Positions 43,213 through 53,686 of a DNA stretch of 64,000 nucleotides are shown piece by piece. Under the pieces are notes generated by a model. The model was given only the letters and a program-made list of their open reading frames with translations. It did no database searches and was not told where the DNA came from. This DNA is from Paenibacillus endoradicis (GTDB taxonomy: Bacteria; Bacillota; Bacilli; Paenibacillales; Paenibacillaceae), in NCBI RefSeq assembly GCF_024721975.1, contig NZ_JANQBB010000004.1, forward strand, positions 471,846-535,845. The letters are read 5' to 3'. The translations under genes were made by a program, and so were the position numbers. Position 1 is the stretch's first letter; each line of letters opens with the position of its first letter.

Positions 43213-45333
43213 TTAATCATCCCACCATTTCTTCAATTGATTCCACCATGTGCGATAACTAGGATGTTCATCGATATCGACTTTAGGTAGTTCTTTTGGT
43301 TCTGATTCGTTTCCAGTTACATCTAATTCAGTTTCGCAATAGTTTTGTGGTTCTGTTCCAACAAGAAAATATTCAATATGATCAGATGGACAAGCTTCGG
43401 ATGCTAGTAATCCCGTATCTTCATCTATATATACCGTTACAATGTCCTCAGGGATAGGAAACATTTTAGGAGGTACGCTTTGTAATGCTTCTTCCATGAA
43501 GTGAGCAAAGATGGGAGCTGCTCGATACGCTTCGGCAACGGTTAAATAGCGATCCTTATCATAGCCTACCCAAACAGCGGTACTTAATTCTGGAGTATAA
43601 CCAATCATCCAAGCATCAACAGGTGTAGTTCCGCTTTTACCGGCGATAGGACGGTGAATATAGTTTTGTACACGATGAGCTGTTCCTCCAGTTTCAAAAA
43701 CGCCTTCTAATAATGAAGTGACTAGAAAAGCTTCAGGGGGTGTAATGACTGATGTTGGTGTATAGTCAGCTTCGTAGATCGTCTTACCTTGCTTATTAAC
43801 AATTTTTAGAATGGATATTGGTTTGTTATATATTCCTTGATTAGCAAACACACCATATGAAGCTGCCATTTCTAATGGACTAACTGGTGATGTTCCTAAA
43901 GCAAGTGATGGAACAGCGGTTAGATCCGAATGAATACCTAGTTGGTGTGCAGTTTCTACGACGGCATCTGCACCAACGGTCATTAGTGTATTGACAGCGT
44001 AAATATTATCAGAGCTAGCAATAGCACGACGCATTGCAATAAAATCATTCACATATTTATCGGCGTAGTTCTGTGGTTCGTAAGTTTTTCTTCCTTCATC
44101 ATATGTGAATACGGTTGGTTCGCTCTTGAAAGTCGACATAACGGTTAAAGTCTGTTGTTGTAGTGCTGTAAGATAGACAAATGGTTTGAAGGTAGAGCCT
44201 GGTTGCCTTGTTGTTGCTGTCGTACGGTTAAATTGATTGTCGTTGTAATTTTTCCCTCCGACCATTGCTTTAATGTGTCCATTACGTGGATCGATAGCGA
44301 TGAGTGCAGCTTGTTGCTCACTATCGTTAAGCAAACCTTCTTGCACTTTTTGTTCTGCTATTTCCTGCATGTTCATATCAAGCGTCGAATAGATCGTAAC
44401 GCCACCTTCATATAGTAACTGCTCATCTATACCAAGATCATGAACTGCCGATTGAATAACATAATCTTTGAAGTAAGATGCCTCATTATTGCTACTATCT
44501 TTTTCTTGAGATCCAAAAGTAAGTAGTTTTTCATAAGCAACTTGTTTTTCATCTGTGGTTATATAGGAATTGTCGACCATTGCTTGTAATATAAGCTCTT
44601 GGCGGTTTTTAGCTTTCAACATATTATTGTAGGGCGAATAGTATGTTGGTCCTTTCGGTATTCCGGCAAGTAAAGAACTTTCAGCAAGATCAAGATCCTT
44701 TGCTGATTTATTGAAATAATACTGCGCTGCAGCTTCAATGCCATAAGCACCATGACCATAGTAAATTTGATTTAAGTACATCTCTAATATTTCATCTTTT
44801 GAAAACTTCATTTCAAGTTGTGTCGTGTAAAGTGCTTCTTTAATTTTTCGTTCAAAAGTTTTTTCATGAGTAAGATACAAATTACGAGCAAGTTGTTGCG
44901 TTAAAGTACTTGCTCCTTGCTTTGCAGATAATGTTTGTACATTGACGACAACTGCACGAACTAGACCTTTTATATCAAAGCCAAAGTGAGAGTAGAAACG
45001 CTTATCTTCTATTGAAAGAGTCGCTTCAATAACATAAGGTGAAATCTCATCAAGTGAAACAGCTCGGCGATTAACGCCTGTATGGAAATAATCTATCAAT
45101 ACTCCGTTACGATCAACGAGTTGAGAAGATTGGCTAATGTTAGATACCGGTAAATCTTGTTGCTTCATATAAAATAGGCTACCTAATATAAGAGTCATCA
45201 TCACAATTAACATAATGATCGTACGACGCAACCATTTGTTAAGTTTTAGCATGAATGATATATATCGCTCGGAGAAAGCGGGAACTGATGTTCTACGCAA
45301 TCTATGTTGCAGCCAGTTCTTATTTTTTCGCAA
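43213..45333 (-). CDS. pbpG: Class A penicillin-binding protein (transglycosylase/transpeptidase), PbpG-like
   Basis: 706 residues. One membrane span (about 36-56) precedes a GT51 glycosyltransferase (IEDKRFYSHFGFDIKG, GASTLTQQLARNLYL) and a penicillin-binding transpeptidase with SxxK (PGSTFKPF), SxN (SSDN) and KSGT. The start is a TTG at 45333 with GAGGTG seven bases upstream. It builds peptidoglycan on the outer face of the membrane. The symbol rests on context: in B. subtilis pbpG (ywhE) lies between ywhD and speE, the same order as here. Confidence 0.85.
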   Translation of the reverse strand: MRKNKNWLQHRLRRTSVPAFSERYISFMLKLNKWLRRTIIMLIVMMTLILGSLFYMKQQDLPVSNISQSSQLVDRNGVLIDYFHTGVNRRAVSLDEISPYVIEATLSIEDKRFYSHFGFDIKGLVRAVVVNVQTLSAKQGASTLTQQLARNLYLTHEKTFERKIKEALYTTQLEMKFSKDEILEMYLNQIYYGHGAYGIEAAAQYYFNKSAKDLDLAESSLLAGIPKGPTYYSPYNNMLKAKNRQELILQAMVDNSYITTDEKQVAYEKLLTFGSQEKDSSNNEASYFKDYVIQSAVHDLGIDEQLLYEGGVTIYSTLDMNMQEIAEQKVQEGLLNDSEQQAALIAIDPRNGHIKAMVGGKNYNDNQFNRTTATTRQPGSTFKPFVYLTALQQQTLTVMSTFKSEPTVFTYDEGRKTYEPQNYADKYVNDFIAMRRAIASSDNIYAVNTLMTVGADAVVETAHQLGIHSDLTAVPSLALGTSPVSPLEMAASYGVFANQGIYNKPISILKIVNKQGKTIYEADYTPTSVITPPEAFLVTSLLEGVFETGGTAHRVQNYIHRPIAGKSGTTPVDAWMIGYTPELSTAVWVGYDKDRYLTVAEAYRAAPIFAHFMEEALQSVPPKMFPIPEDIVTVYIDEDTGLLASEACPSDHIEYFLVGTEPQNYCETELDVTGNESEPKELPKVDIDEHPSYRTWWNQLKKWWDD

Positions 45334-45489
45334 AACTATTCACCTCGAATTATGACAATAATTAGTTGTATATTTGTAGTATGGAAGAATATAATGGCGG
45401 ATATTCACAAGTTGTGACATGCATGAAAATATTTATTTCTGATGATATTGGAAATAGTGTTGATTTTTCGTCACGTTACACTATAATTA

Positions 45490-45640
45490 CTTTTTGACCA
45501 CAATAGAATTAATAGGTTTCCAAGGGTACTGATGGACAATTTCTATTTGGCGATAAAACCAACCTTATAGATGCGGTCGCTCATCCTTGAATAGCCTCGG
45601 GTAGAGGTTTTCTCAACCACTGATAGAAAGAAGGTATTCG
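45490..45640 (+). other. Structured gap before speE
   Basis: The 45334-45642 gap contains a -10-like TATAAT near 45482 and then about 120 bases with several possible pairings: AAAACC (near 45556) with GGTTTT (near 45605), CCTC-GGGTA-GAGG, and GGTTTT-CTC-AACC just before the ribosome site. It looks like a long 5' leader. I do not recognise a known riboswitch. Confidence 0.35.
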
Positions 45641-45642
45641 AG

Positions 45643-46470
45643 ATGGAATTATGGTATACAGAGAAACAGACAGAGAACTTTGGTATTACTGCCAAAATTA
45701 CAAAGACATATGTTGATGAACAAACGGATTTTCAAGCGCTTGATATGATCGAGACTGAAGAGTTTGGAACGATGCTTGTACTTGATGGTATGGTTATGAC
45801 TACAGTTAAGGACGAGTTTGTATATCATGAAATGGTCGCCCATCCTATTCTTTTCACTCACCCGAGCCCAGAGCATGTACTTGTTGTTGGCGGTGGAGAC
45901 GGTGGTGTCATTCGTGAGATTATGAAGCATCCGAAAGTGAAAAAGGCAGTTCTAGTTGATATTGATGGCAAAGTAATTGAGTACTCTAAAAAGTACTTAC
46001 CAACAATAGCATGCGAATTAGATAATCCACGTGTTGAAGTACAAGTTAACGATGGTTTTATGCACATTCATGACCATAAAAATACGTACGATGTTATTAT
46101 GGTTGACTCTACAGAGCCGGTGGGTCCTGCAGCAAATCTATTTACTCGTGGTTTCTACCAAGGTATTTATGATGCTTTGAAAGAAGATGGTATTTTCGTT
46201 GCGCAAACGGATAATCCTTGGTTCAAGGCGGATCTTATTCAAATGGTTAACCGTGACGTGAAGGAAGTATTCCCAATTGTACGTGTATATGCAGCTAACA
46301 TTCCTACTTACCCAAGTGGTCTTTGGACATTTACGATGGGAAGTAAAAAATATGATCCACTAGAAGTGGACGAGACTACAATTCCTGAATTGGATACTAA
46401 ATACTACACACCTCGTCTACACAAAACCGCATTTGTTCTTCCGAAATTCGTTGAAGATCTTGTGAAATAA
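45643..46470 (+). CDS. speE: Spermidine synthase
   Basis: 275 residues, usual length. The nucleotide-binding motif [16 protein letters not shown], the acidic [16 protein letters not shown] and the catalytic-site segment [11 protein letters not shown] are all present, as is the N-terminal [13 protein letters not shown] beta domain. It transfers aminopropyl from decarboxylated SAM to putrescine in the cytoplasm. An AGAAGG site precedes the ATG. No speB (agmatinase) follows, unlike in B. subtilis, and a terminator ends the transcript. Confidence 0.95.
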   Translation: MELWYTEKQTENFGITAKITKTYVDEQTDFQALDMIETEEFGTMLVLDGMVMTTVKDEFVYHEMVAHPILFTHPSPEHVLVVGGGDGGVIREIMKHPKVKKAVLVDIDGKVIEYSKKYLPTIACELDNPRVEVQVNDGFMHIHDHKNTYDVIMVDSTEPVGPAANLFTRGFYQGIYDALKEDGIFVAQTDNPWFKADLIQMVNRDVKEVFPIVRVYAANIPTYPSGLWTFTMGSKKYDPLEVDETTIPELDTKYYTPRLHKTAFVLPKFVEDLVK

Positions 46471-46484
46471 TTCGAAATTAAGAT

Positions 46485-46530
46485 AAAGGCGTATTCAGTC
46501 TCCTTATTGGGGATAGAATACGTCTTTTTA
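46485..46530 (+). terminator. Terminator after speE
   Basis: Arms AAGGCGTATTC and GAATACGTCTT with a 20-base loop, followed by TTTTTA. Confidence 0.85.
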
Positions 46531-46625
46531 TTGTTGTGGATATGAAAGTGCTGTTTTCACGTTGAATTTCAACCCCATACTGTATATAGTAGTAAGATAT
46601 AATGTGTTGGTATAGGAGTTAGATT

Positions 46626-47063
46626 ATGAATCACAAACAGGACGTTACAATTACACTAGAAAGCACTCAAGACGGAGAGAGTATGACGTTAACATATTCT
46701 GGTGAATGGTTTGTTAAGGAGAAGTCCTTCTACATTCGTTATGCTGAACAGACCGAACTTGGTGAAGTTCGTAATTTGTTGCGCTACCAGCATCAGTTGC
46801 TTTCTCATTCGCGCAAAGGTGCAGTAGAATCCGAGCAAATTTATGCGCTAGGGATCAGGCGAAGTGGTTATTATGATAACAAAGTAGTCAAGTTTGAACT
46901 TGATGCTCATACAAGCAAATTACGTCTACTTCATTTCGATGAAGAGATGACGGATGAATTACCAACAAAGTTGCCGTTTACATTGGAATGGACATATGAC
47001 TTATTTGTTGGAGAACAATTAACTGGACAATTTTCAAACCGTTTGATCATTCAGGAGGGTTAA
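46626..47063 (+). CDS. ywiB: DUF1934 (YwiB) family beta-barrel protein
   Basis: 145 residues with an all-beta pattern of the YwiB family ([51 protein letters not shown]...). The function is not known; the fold is calycin-like. It starts after TAGGAG and ends four bases before argS, the same pair as in B. subtilis, so it is cotranscribed and coupled with argS. Confidence 0.85.
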   Translation: MNHKQDVTITLESTQDGESMTLTYSGEWFVKEKSFYIRYAEQTELGEVRNLLRYQHQLLSHSRKGAVESEQIYALGIRRSGYYDNKVVKFELDAHTSKLRLLHFDEEMTDELPTKLPFTLEWTYDLFVGEQLTGQFSNRLIIQEG

Positions 47064-47067
47064 CTTT

Positions 47068-48747
47068 ATGAAAAATTATGTATTGGAAACAATGTACGAA
47101 ACAATGAGAGAAGCAATTGCTAATGCAGTTATTGCTGCAGGTTTAGTTGAACGTGAACAATTGCCGATTTTCGTGCTAGAAGTGCCGAAAGATAAGACAC
47201 ATGGTGATCTTGCAACGAATGCAGCGATGCAACTAACGAAGATTGCGAAGAAAAATCCAAAAATAATTGCTGAAGCAATTATTGAGCATTTGGATATGAA
47301 AGCAGCATCAATTGAATCAGCTGAAATCGCAGGCCCTGGTTTTATTAATTTCCGCATGGACAATCGTTATTTATACGAAGTAGCTACTCAAGTACTAGAA
47401 GCAGAGGAAAACTACGGTCGTGTTGAAATAGGTAAAGGTCAGTCTATCGAGGTTGAATTCGTAAGTGCAAACCCAACAGGTAATTTGCATTTAGGTCATG
47501 CTAGAGGTGCAGCAGTTGGTGATGCACTATGTAACTTACTTGATTTTGCAGGTTATGATGTAACCCGTGAATATTATATTAATGATGCAGGGAAACAAAT
47601 TGAGAATCTTGCTCTATCTATTGAAGCACGTTATTTGCAACAGCTTGGACAAGAAGCGGCAATGCCAGAAGATGGATATCATGGTGAGGATATTGTAGGA
47701 TTTGCCAAACAATTAGTAGAAGACAAAGGGGAGTCTTTGCTGCAATTAGAGGGTAAAGAAAAATATGACTTCTATCGTAGCTATGGTTTAGAACGCGAAC
47801 TAGCAAAAATTAAACGCGATCTAGAACGTTTCCGTGTTAACTTTGATATTTGGTACAGTGAGACTTCACTTTATGAAGAAGGAAAAGTTATCGCAGCACT
47901 TGATAAACTAAAAGCATCAGGACATGTATACGATGAAGATGGTGCGACTTGGTTAGCAACAATGCCACTAGGTGATGATAAAAACCGTGTACTTGTAAAA
48001 AATGATGGTTCATATACTTATCTTACTCCAGATATCGCATATCATCTTGATAAATATGGACGTGGATACGATCGTATGATTAACATTTGGGGAGCCGATC
48101 ATCATGGTTATATTCCTCGTATGAAAGCAGCGATGGATGCACTAGGCCATGACTCTCAAAAGTTAACAGTTCTAATCGCGCAAATGGTAAGCCTATTCCA
48201 AAATGGCGAAAAAGTTAAAATGTCTAAACGTACAGGTAAAGCAGTAACGATGCAGGACCTTATGGAAGAAGTAGGCGTAGATGCTATTCGTTATAACTTT
48301 ACAATGCGCAGTATGGACTCACATCTTGATTTTGATATGGACTTAGCGGTTTCTACGTCTAATGAAAATCCAGTGTTCTATGTTCAATATGCACATGCTC
48401 GTATTTGTAGCGTATTGCGTCAAGCGAGTGAACAAGGTATTGAAATGCCAGCACTATCTGAATTGCAATTCGATACGTTAACGTCTGAGCATGAATTTGA
48501 CTTACTTCGTAAATTAGGTGAGTTACCTCAAGAAATAAGCGAGGCTGCAACGCAACATGCACCTCATCGTCTAATTCGTTATGTATACGAATTAGCTGCT
48601 CAATTCCATAGTTACTACCGTGCTGAAAAAGTAATTACTGAGAACCGTGAGTTAACACTAGCACGTCTTGCGTTGGTTAGATCAGTGAAGATTGCCCTAG
48701 TTAACGTATTAACACTAGTAGGAGTTTCAGCTCCTGAACGTATGTAA
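47068..48747 (+). CDS. argS: Arginyl-tRNA synthetase
   Basis: 559 residues, usual length. The N-terminal Add1 domain ([24 protein letters not shown]) is followed by the class I core with HIGH as [20 protein letters not shown] and a KMSKS-like [13 protein letters not shown], which is present here although it is degenerate in many ArgRS. The C-terminal helical domain ends in VGVSAPERM, a conserved tail. It charges tRNA-Arg. GGAGGG precedes the ATG. Confidence 0.96.
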   Translation: MKNYVLETMYETMREAIANAVIAAGLVEREQLPIFVLEVPKDKTHGDLATNAAMQLTKIAKKNPKIIAEAIIEHLDMKAASIESAEIAGPGFINFRMDNRYLYEVATQVLEAEENYGRVEIGKGQSIEVEFVSANPTGNLHLGHARGAAVGDALCNLLDFAGYDVTREYYINDAGKQIENLALSIEARYLQQLGQEAAMPEDGYHGEDIVGFAKQLVEDKGESLLQLEGKEKYDFYRSYGLERELAKIKRDLERFRVNFDIWYSETSLYEEGKVIAALDKLKASGHVYDEDGATWLATMPLGDDKNRVLVKNDGSYTYLTPDIAYHLDKYGRGYDRMINIWGADHHGYIPRMKAAMDALGHDSQKLTVLIAQMVSLFQNGEKVKMSKRTGKAVTMQDLMEEVGVDAIRYNFTMRSMDSHLDFDMDLAVSTSNENPVFYVQYAHARICSVLRQASEQGIEMPALSELQFDTLTSEHEFDLLRKLGELPQEISEAATQHAPHRLIRYVYELAAQFHSYYRAEKVITENRELTLARLALVRSVKIALVNVLTLVGVSAPERM

Positions 48748-48763
48748 TCATTGAATAACCACG

Positions 48764-48797
48764 AAGAGGCAATAAGTTAATCTATTGCCTCTTTTTT
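48764..48797 (+). terminator. Terminator after argS
   Basis: Arms AAGAGGCAATA and TATTGCCTCTT, followed by T. Confidence 0.92.
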
Positions 48798-48814
48798 GTT
48801 TTAAACATTCTCCA

Positions 48815-49070
48815 GAGAACCAATATCGCCGCCGAATAATCGACGAAGCACTGCAACGTGTTCACTAGCGATCTTTTTGAACGACCAATTACAATGACGT
48901 TCAAAAATTTCGATTGTCAGCACCAAGAAGATGACATGAAGTTAGAGAAGCGAGAAACGCAATGTACGTATTAGGTACATGAGTATCGCAGTAATCAATG
49001 AATGGCATATTAGCCGCCGAAAAATTGACGAAGCATTACAACGTGATCACAATCGATCTTTTTGAACGAC
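48815..49070 (-). repeat. Hairpin-repeat family, copy D (reverse orientation, one full and one partial unit)
   Basis: Read on the minus strand it has TTGTGATCACGTTGTAATGC (about 49034-49053), the GGCGG segment, the centre GTACCTAATACGTAC (48963-48977), CATCTTCTTGGTGCTGACAA (about 48918-48937), TTGAACG and then a second, partial unit. It is the same element as copies C and E with more divergence. It overlaps the last codons of the serine protease gene. Confidence 0.75.
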
Positions 49071-49970
49071 TTCTTCCTTGGCAACTTGTAACATCTTCAC
49101 TACATCAATCTCTCCAGCTCTCCGAGCCTTTGTATATTTTAAAGGTTGCATCGATCGTTTTAAAATGGCTTTGATCTCGATTGGTTTCAAGTTAGGTGAA
49201 CGCTCTAACAAAAGTGCAATAGCACCACTAACATGTGATGTTGCCATACTTGTTCCGCTCATCTCATGATAGTCTCCATTAAGCCATGCAGACACAATGC
49301 GATCACCTGGGGCATAGATATCAATATAAGAACCTTGATTACTAAAGGGGGCTATTTTCCGAATGGAGTTAGTCGCTCCAACGGCGATGGTATGAGGGTA
49401 GCGAGCGGGATAATCTATAGATTTTTTTTTGCTCTCATTGCCAGATGATGCCACAATAATAATTCCCTTGTTATAGGCGCGAATGACTGCATTCAACATA
49501 GCTTTACTTCTAGTTCGCATCCCAAAGCTCATATTGATAACGTCAATGCCATTACGTACGCACCAGTCAATGGCTTGGATGATATCGGAGACATATGCAC
49601 TACCGTTTTTATCAAAAGCTTTTACAGGAGCTATGAGCGCGTGAGGGGCTATGCCAATCATGCCATTTACAGGATTGGAAGCTGCAATGGTTCCTGCGAT
49701 ATGTGTACCATGACCATTATCGTCGATCGGAGGCATTCCTCGGTTAATTAGGTTAATACCTGGGAGAATGGAACCTTTCAACGCAGGATGATGAAAATCA
49801 ATACCTGTATCTATTACGCCAATCACGACTTGACGTCCAGTCGTATATTGCCATACTTGAGGAGCTTTCACTTTATCTACTCCCCAAGGTATCCCATTAT
49901 TAATGAGTTTCTTATTCGTAGTGGAGGCGTGAAGTTGAATATTGCTGTCATCTAGATGCTCTAATTTCAT
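49047..49970 (-). CDS. Subtilisin-like S8 serine protease without signal peptide
   Basis: 307 residues. The catalytic triad is Asp54 (GVIDTGID), His87 (NGHGTHIAG) and Ser241 (SGTSMATSHVSGA), with oxyanion Asn178 (SSGNES). There is no signal sequence or long propeptide, only a 30-residue N-terminal segment, so it looks like the intracellular serine protease (IspA) branch. The last residues (about VVQKDRL and the TGA stop) are encoded by the edge of repeat copy D, so the natural end may have been replaced. It is transcribed toward argS. Confidence 0.88.
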   Translation of the reverse strand: MKLEHLDDSNIQLHASTTNKKLINNGIPWGVDKVKAPQVWQYTTGRQVVIGVIDTGIDFHHPALKGSILPGINLINRGMPPIDDNGHGTHIAGTIAASNPVNGMIGIAPHALIAPVKAFDKNGSAYVSDIIQAIDWCVRNGIDVINMSFGMRTRSKAMLNAVIRAYNKGIIIVASSGNESKKKSIDYPARYPHTIAVGATNSIRKIAPFSNQGSYIDIYAPGDRIVSAWLNGDYHEMSGTSMATSHVSGAIALLLERSPNLKPIEIKAILKRSMQPLKYTKARRAGEIDVVKMLQVAKEEVVQKDRL

Positions 49971-50094
49971 TAATATCTAATCCCTCCCGAATACAATGTT
50001 CGATATTGTATGTGTTGTTAGGAGGATGCGTATATGCTAAAGCCTTTTTAAATATTAATGGGCGTTTATCCGTGTCAATTTGAATATTATTACA

Positions 50095-50198
50095 TAAAAT
50101 GAAAGATGAGTTCGAAGCTCATTTATGCCTAAAGGTGACTACCATCATTAGGAAGGATACAGTCACGGCGAAGGGTCCCCCCCTTCGCTTTTTATTTT
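50095..50198 (+). ncRNA. Candidate small RNA or leader with three hairpins and terminator
   Basis: Three stems in a row: ATGAG...CTCAT (about 50106-50122), TGACT...AGTCA (about 50135-50166), and the terminator GCGAAGGG...CCCTTCGC at about 50168-50189 with TTTTTATTTTTT behind. No gene starts within 130 bases, so it is likely a free RNA on the plus strand. I do not recognise a known family. A Fluoride-type riboswitch was considered and rejected. Confidence 0.4.
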
Positions 50199-50331
50199 TT
50201 ATTCATTTTGTTAAGTGTTCGTTTAGGAACAACTTGCTTTTTTATATGAAATAAGGTTTACTATACTGTGACTATTGTTACAAAGATGCTTACAACTTAC
50301 TTATTTAGATAGCAAGAGAGGATGTGTCGTT

Positions 50332-50877
50332 ATGAGCGGTTACACATTAAAATTGGATCCTGAACGTATACGCGAAATGCCAATGGTTGACTTGGCATTT
50401 GAAGTGCTTAAAGCAGCTAACACGCCGTACTTTTATCGTGATCTAATGATGGAAATTGCGAAAATTCGTGGTCTTAGTGAGGATGGAATCAACAGATTCA
50501 TTGCTCAAGTTTATACTGAAATCAATATTGATGGACGTTTTGCTTGTGTAGGGAATAATGTTTGGGGCTTGAAACGCTGGTACCCAGTGGAACGTGCAGA
50601 AGATCCAGTTGGAAATACAAAACGTACTCGTATTATTAATGACGAAGACGATATGGATGAAGATGAAGATCTTTATGTAGACGAGGAAGAAAATTATACA
50701 GTTGAAGAAGATGAGTTCGGTGCTTATCGTGAAGAAGAGACTTTCAGTGAAGCTGATGAAGAAGACGCTACAGAAGAAGATGTAGAGTTGGACGAAGAAG
50801 ACATTGAAGATGAAGAGATCTCTCTTGAAGAAGCTGCTGAAGAAGAATACGAAGATTTTGAAGAAGAAGAGAAATAA
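50332..50877 (+). CDS. rpoE: DNA-directed RNA polymerase delta subunit
   Basis: 181 residues from the ATG at 50332 (AGAGAGGATG upstream). The N-terminal HARE-HTH domain (about 1-90: MVDLAFEVLKAANTPYFYRDLMMEIAKIRG, VGNNVWGLKRWYPVE) is followed by a tail made almost only of Asp and Glu (about 100-181). This is the hallmark of the Gram-positive delta subunit that increases RNA polymerase recycling and specificity. The order rpoE-pyrG is conserved in Bacillales. Confidence 0.94.
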   Translation: MSGYTLKLDPERIREMPMVDLAFEVLKAANTPYFYRDLMMEIAKIRGLSEDGINRFIAQVYTEINIDGRFACVGNNVWGLKRWYPVERAEDPVGNTKRTRIINDEDDMDEDEDLYVDEEENYTVEEDEFGAYREEETFSEADEEDATEEDVELDEEDIEDEEISLEEAAEEEYEDFEEEEK

Positions 50878-50943
50878 TTGGTTCATCAATTTAGAACAAT
50901 AATAGAGGAATAAAATGTTACTCTATTACTTCTTCGGTTATGC

Positions 50944-50984
50944 TTGACATGAGCTATAGGGGAGAGTAAACTAACCTATGGGCT
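50944..50984 (+). promoter_or_regulatory. pyrG promoter with GGGCT start
   Basis: TTGACA (50944-50949), a 17-bp spacer and TAAACT (50967-50972). Seven bases later the initially transcribed sequence is GGGCT (50980-50984). In B. subtilis pyrG starts with the same bases, and low CTP causes repeated addition of G there. The match suggests the same CTP sensing. Confidence 0.82.
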
Positions 50985-51030
50985 ATAGAAACAGCTGAAC
51001 ATATTGATGTATCATTATATACCTTGTGAG

Positions 51031-51065
51031 AAAAGTGCCCCCGTGCTACGGGTGTCACTTTTTTT
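51031..51065 (+). terminator. pyrG attenuator
   Basis: A stem whose 5' strand is AAAGTGCCCCCGT and 3' strand ACGGGTGTCACTTT, followed by seven T, ending about 115 bases before the pyrG start. The C-rich 5' strand can pair with a run of extra G at the transcript's 5' end, which would block termination, as known for the B. subtilis pyrG attenuator. Confidence 0.82.
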
Positions 51066-51160
51066 GTTTGTACAGGTCATAGATAAGCTAAAAACCTTTG
51101 AGAAAATGAAGGAATCAGGCTTGATTTATTAACATTTGGGAATAGCTAAAACATAACTAA

Positions 51161-52777
<1,617 letters not shown>

Positions 52778-52819
52778 AAGTGTAAATATTGGAATCGCTG
52801 TTGAATTATTTATAAATTA

Positions 52820-52849
52820 GCAGGAAAAGTTAAAAGTTACAGCGAATAC
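52820..52849 (+). promoter_or_regulatory. Sigma-H type promoter of spo0F
   Basis: GCAGGAAAA (52820-52828), 12 bases, then AGCGAATAC (52841-52849) fits the sigma-H consensus RNAGGAWWW-N11/12-RNNGAATWW with one mismatch. spo0F in B. subtilis is driven by sigma-H, so the site is credible. Confidence 0.65.
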
Positions 52850-52910
52850 TCTTTTATAGTAACATTCCCGTCACATTATTAAGGTGAAGGCTATAGGGGG
52901 TAGAAGTGGC

Positions 52911-53309
52911 TTGGAAAAACAACGAGTACTCATAGTGGATGATCAGAATGGAATTAGACTTCTGTTACATGAGGTGTTTAGTTCTGAAGGTTATAACACA
53001 TTTCAAGCGTCTAACGGCAAAATCGCTCTGGATATTGTACGTAACAATCGCCCTGATCTCGTGCTTCTTGATATGAAGATTCCAGGTATGGATGGACTTG
53101 AAATATTGAAGCATATTAAGTCGATTGACGCTACAATTAAAGTCATCATGATGACAGCGTACGGTGAACTAGATATGATCAAACGAGCAACTGATCTGGG
53201 TGCAGTTAAGCATTTCACTAAGCCGTTTGATATTGATGAACTTCGAGTTGAAGTTAATTTTCAATTGAACAATTACGGTACTTACAACTCACAACTAGCT
53301 GAAGGTTAA
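52911..53309 (+). CDS. spo0F: Sporulation phosphorelay response regulator Spo0F
   Basis: About 132 residues as a single receiver domain. Acidic pocket VDDQNG, phospho-acceptor Asp in [13 protein letters not shown], the Thr in MMTAYG and the Lys in KPFDIDE are all present. The start is read as the TTG at 52911, ten bases after AGGGGG; earlier in-frame starts lack a site. Spo0F takes phosphate from sensor kinases and passes it to Spo0B. The order rpoE-pyrG-spo0F and the sigma-H type promoter support the name. Confidence 0.92.
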   Translation: MEKQRVLIVDDQNGIRLLLHEVFSSEGYNTFQASNGKIALDIVRNNRPDLVLLDMKIPGMDGLEILKHIKSIDATIKVIMMTAYGELDMIKRATDLGAVKHFTKPFDIDELRVEVNFQLNNYGTYNSQLAEG

Positions 53310-53315
53310 TGAATG

Positions 53316-53356
53316 GAAGCGTCGTTACGTTATCGTGGCGATGCTTCTATTATTTT
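53316..53356 (+). terminator. Terminator after spo0F
   Basis: Arms GAAGCGTCG and CGATGCTTC (one mismatch), followed by T-rich sequence. Confidence 0.7.
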
Positions 53357-53582
53357 GTAGTTTTAATATGCGGTATGAAATCACAGTGCACTATGCTATA
53401 ATATCGTTGAATTAGTTTGCTTAGTGGCAAGTATGAACTTGTTCGAAAGAGTGAATGTTCTTCGCTAACTTGGCATAATATAGATATAATTTAAATGGAT
53501 ATGGATTAGAAAATGTAATCCTATATATATTGTTATCTATTTAATACTACGGAATATTAGAAACATGGGACAAGGGACACAT

Positions 53583-53648
53583 GTAAACCGCCTGTTGTCA
53601 GTGCGCTTTCTCATTTGTTTTTGAGAGCATACTTGCGGCGGTTTTTAC
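53583..53648 (+). terminator. Hairpin with T tail in the murA leader
   Basis: Outer arms TAAACCGCC (about 53584-53592) and GGCGGTTTTTA (53637-53647), with an inner pair CTTTCTCA/TTGAGAG. It ends about 40 bases before murA. A TGC-TATAAT extended -10 element near 53394 could start a transcript with a leader of nearly 300 bases, which would make this a candidate attenuator. The bases between are AT-rich. Confidence 0.6.
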
Positions 53649-53686
53649 TATGTAGACTTCCAAGCAACGGGAGGACCAATAGATTA

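Noticed and set aside
50095..50198. Fluoride (crcB) riboswitch
   Set aside because: GATGAG and GACTACC words recall the motif, but the pseudoknot pairing and the conserved CTCCTAC part are missing, and no crcB or fluoride gene follows.
50443..50889. 148-codon Phe-rich frame on the minus strand
   Set aside because: It is the complement of the acidic-tail codons of rpoE (GAA/GAT read as TTC/ATC) and is a shadow of that gene.
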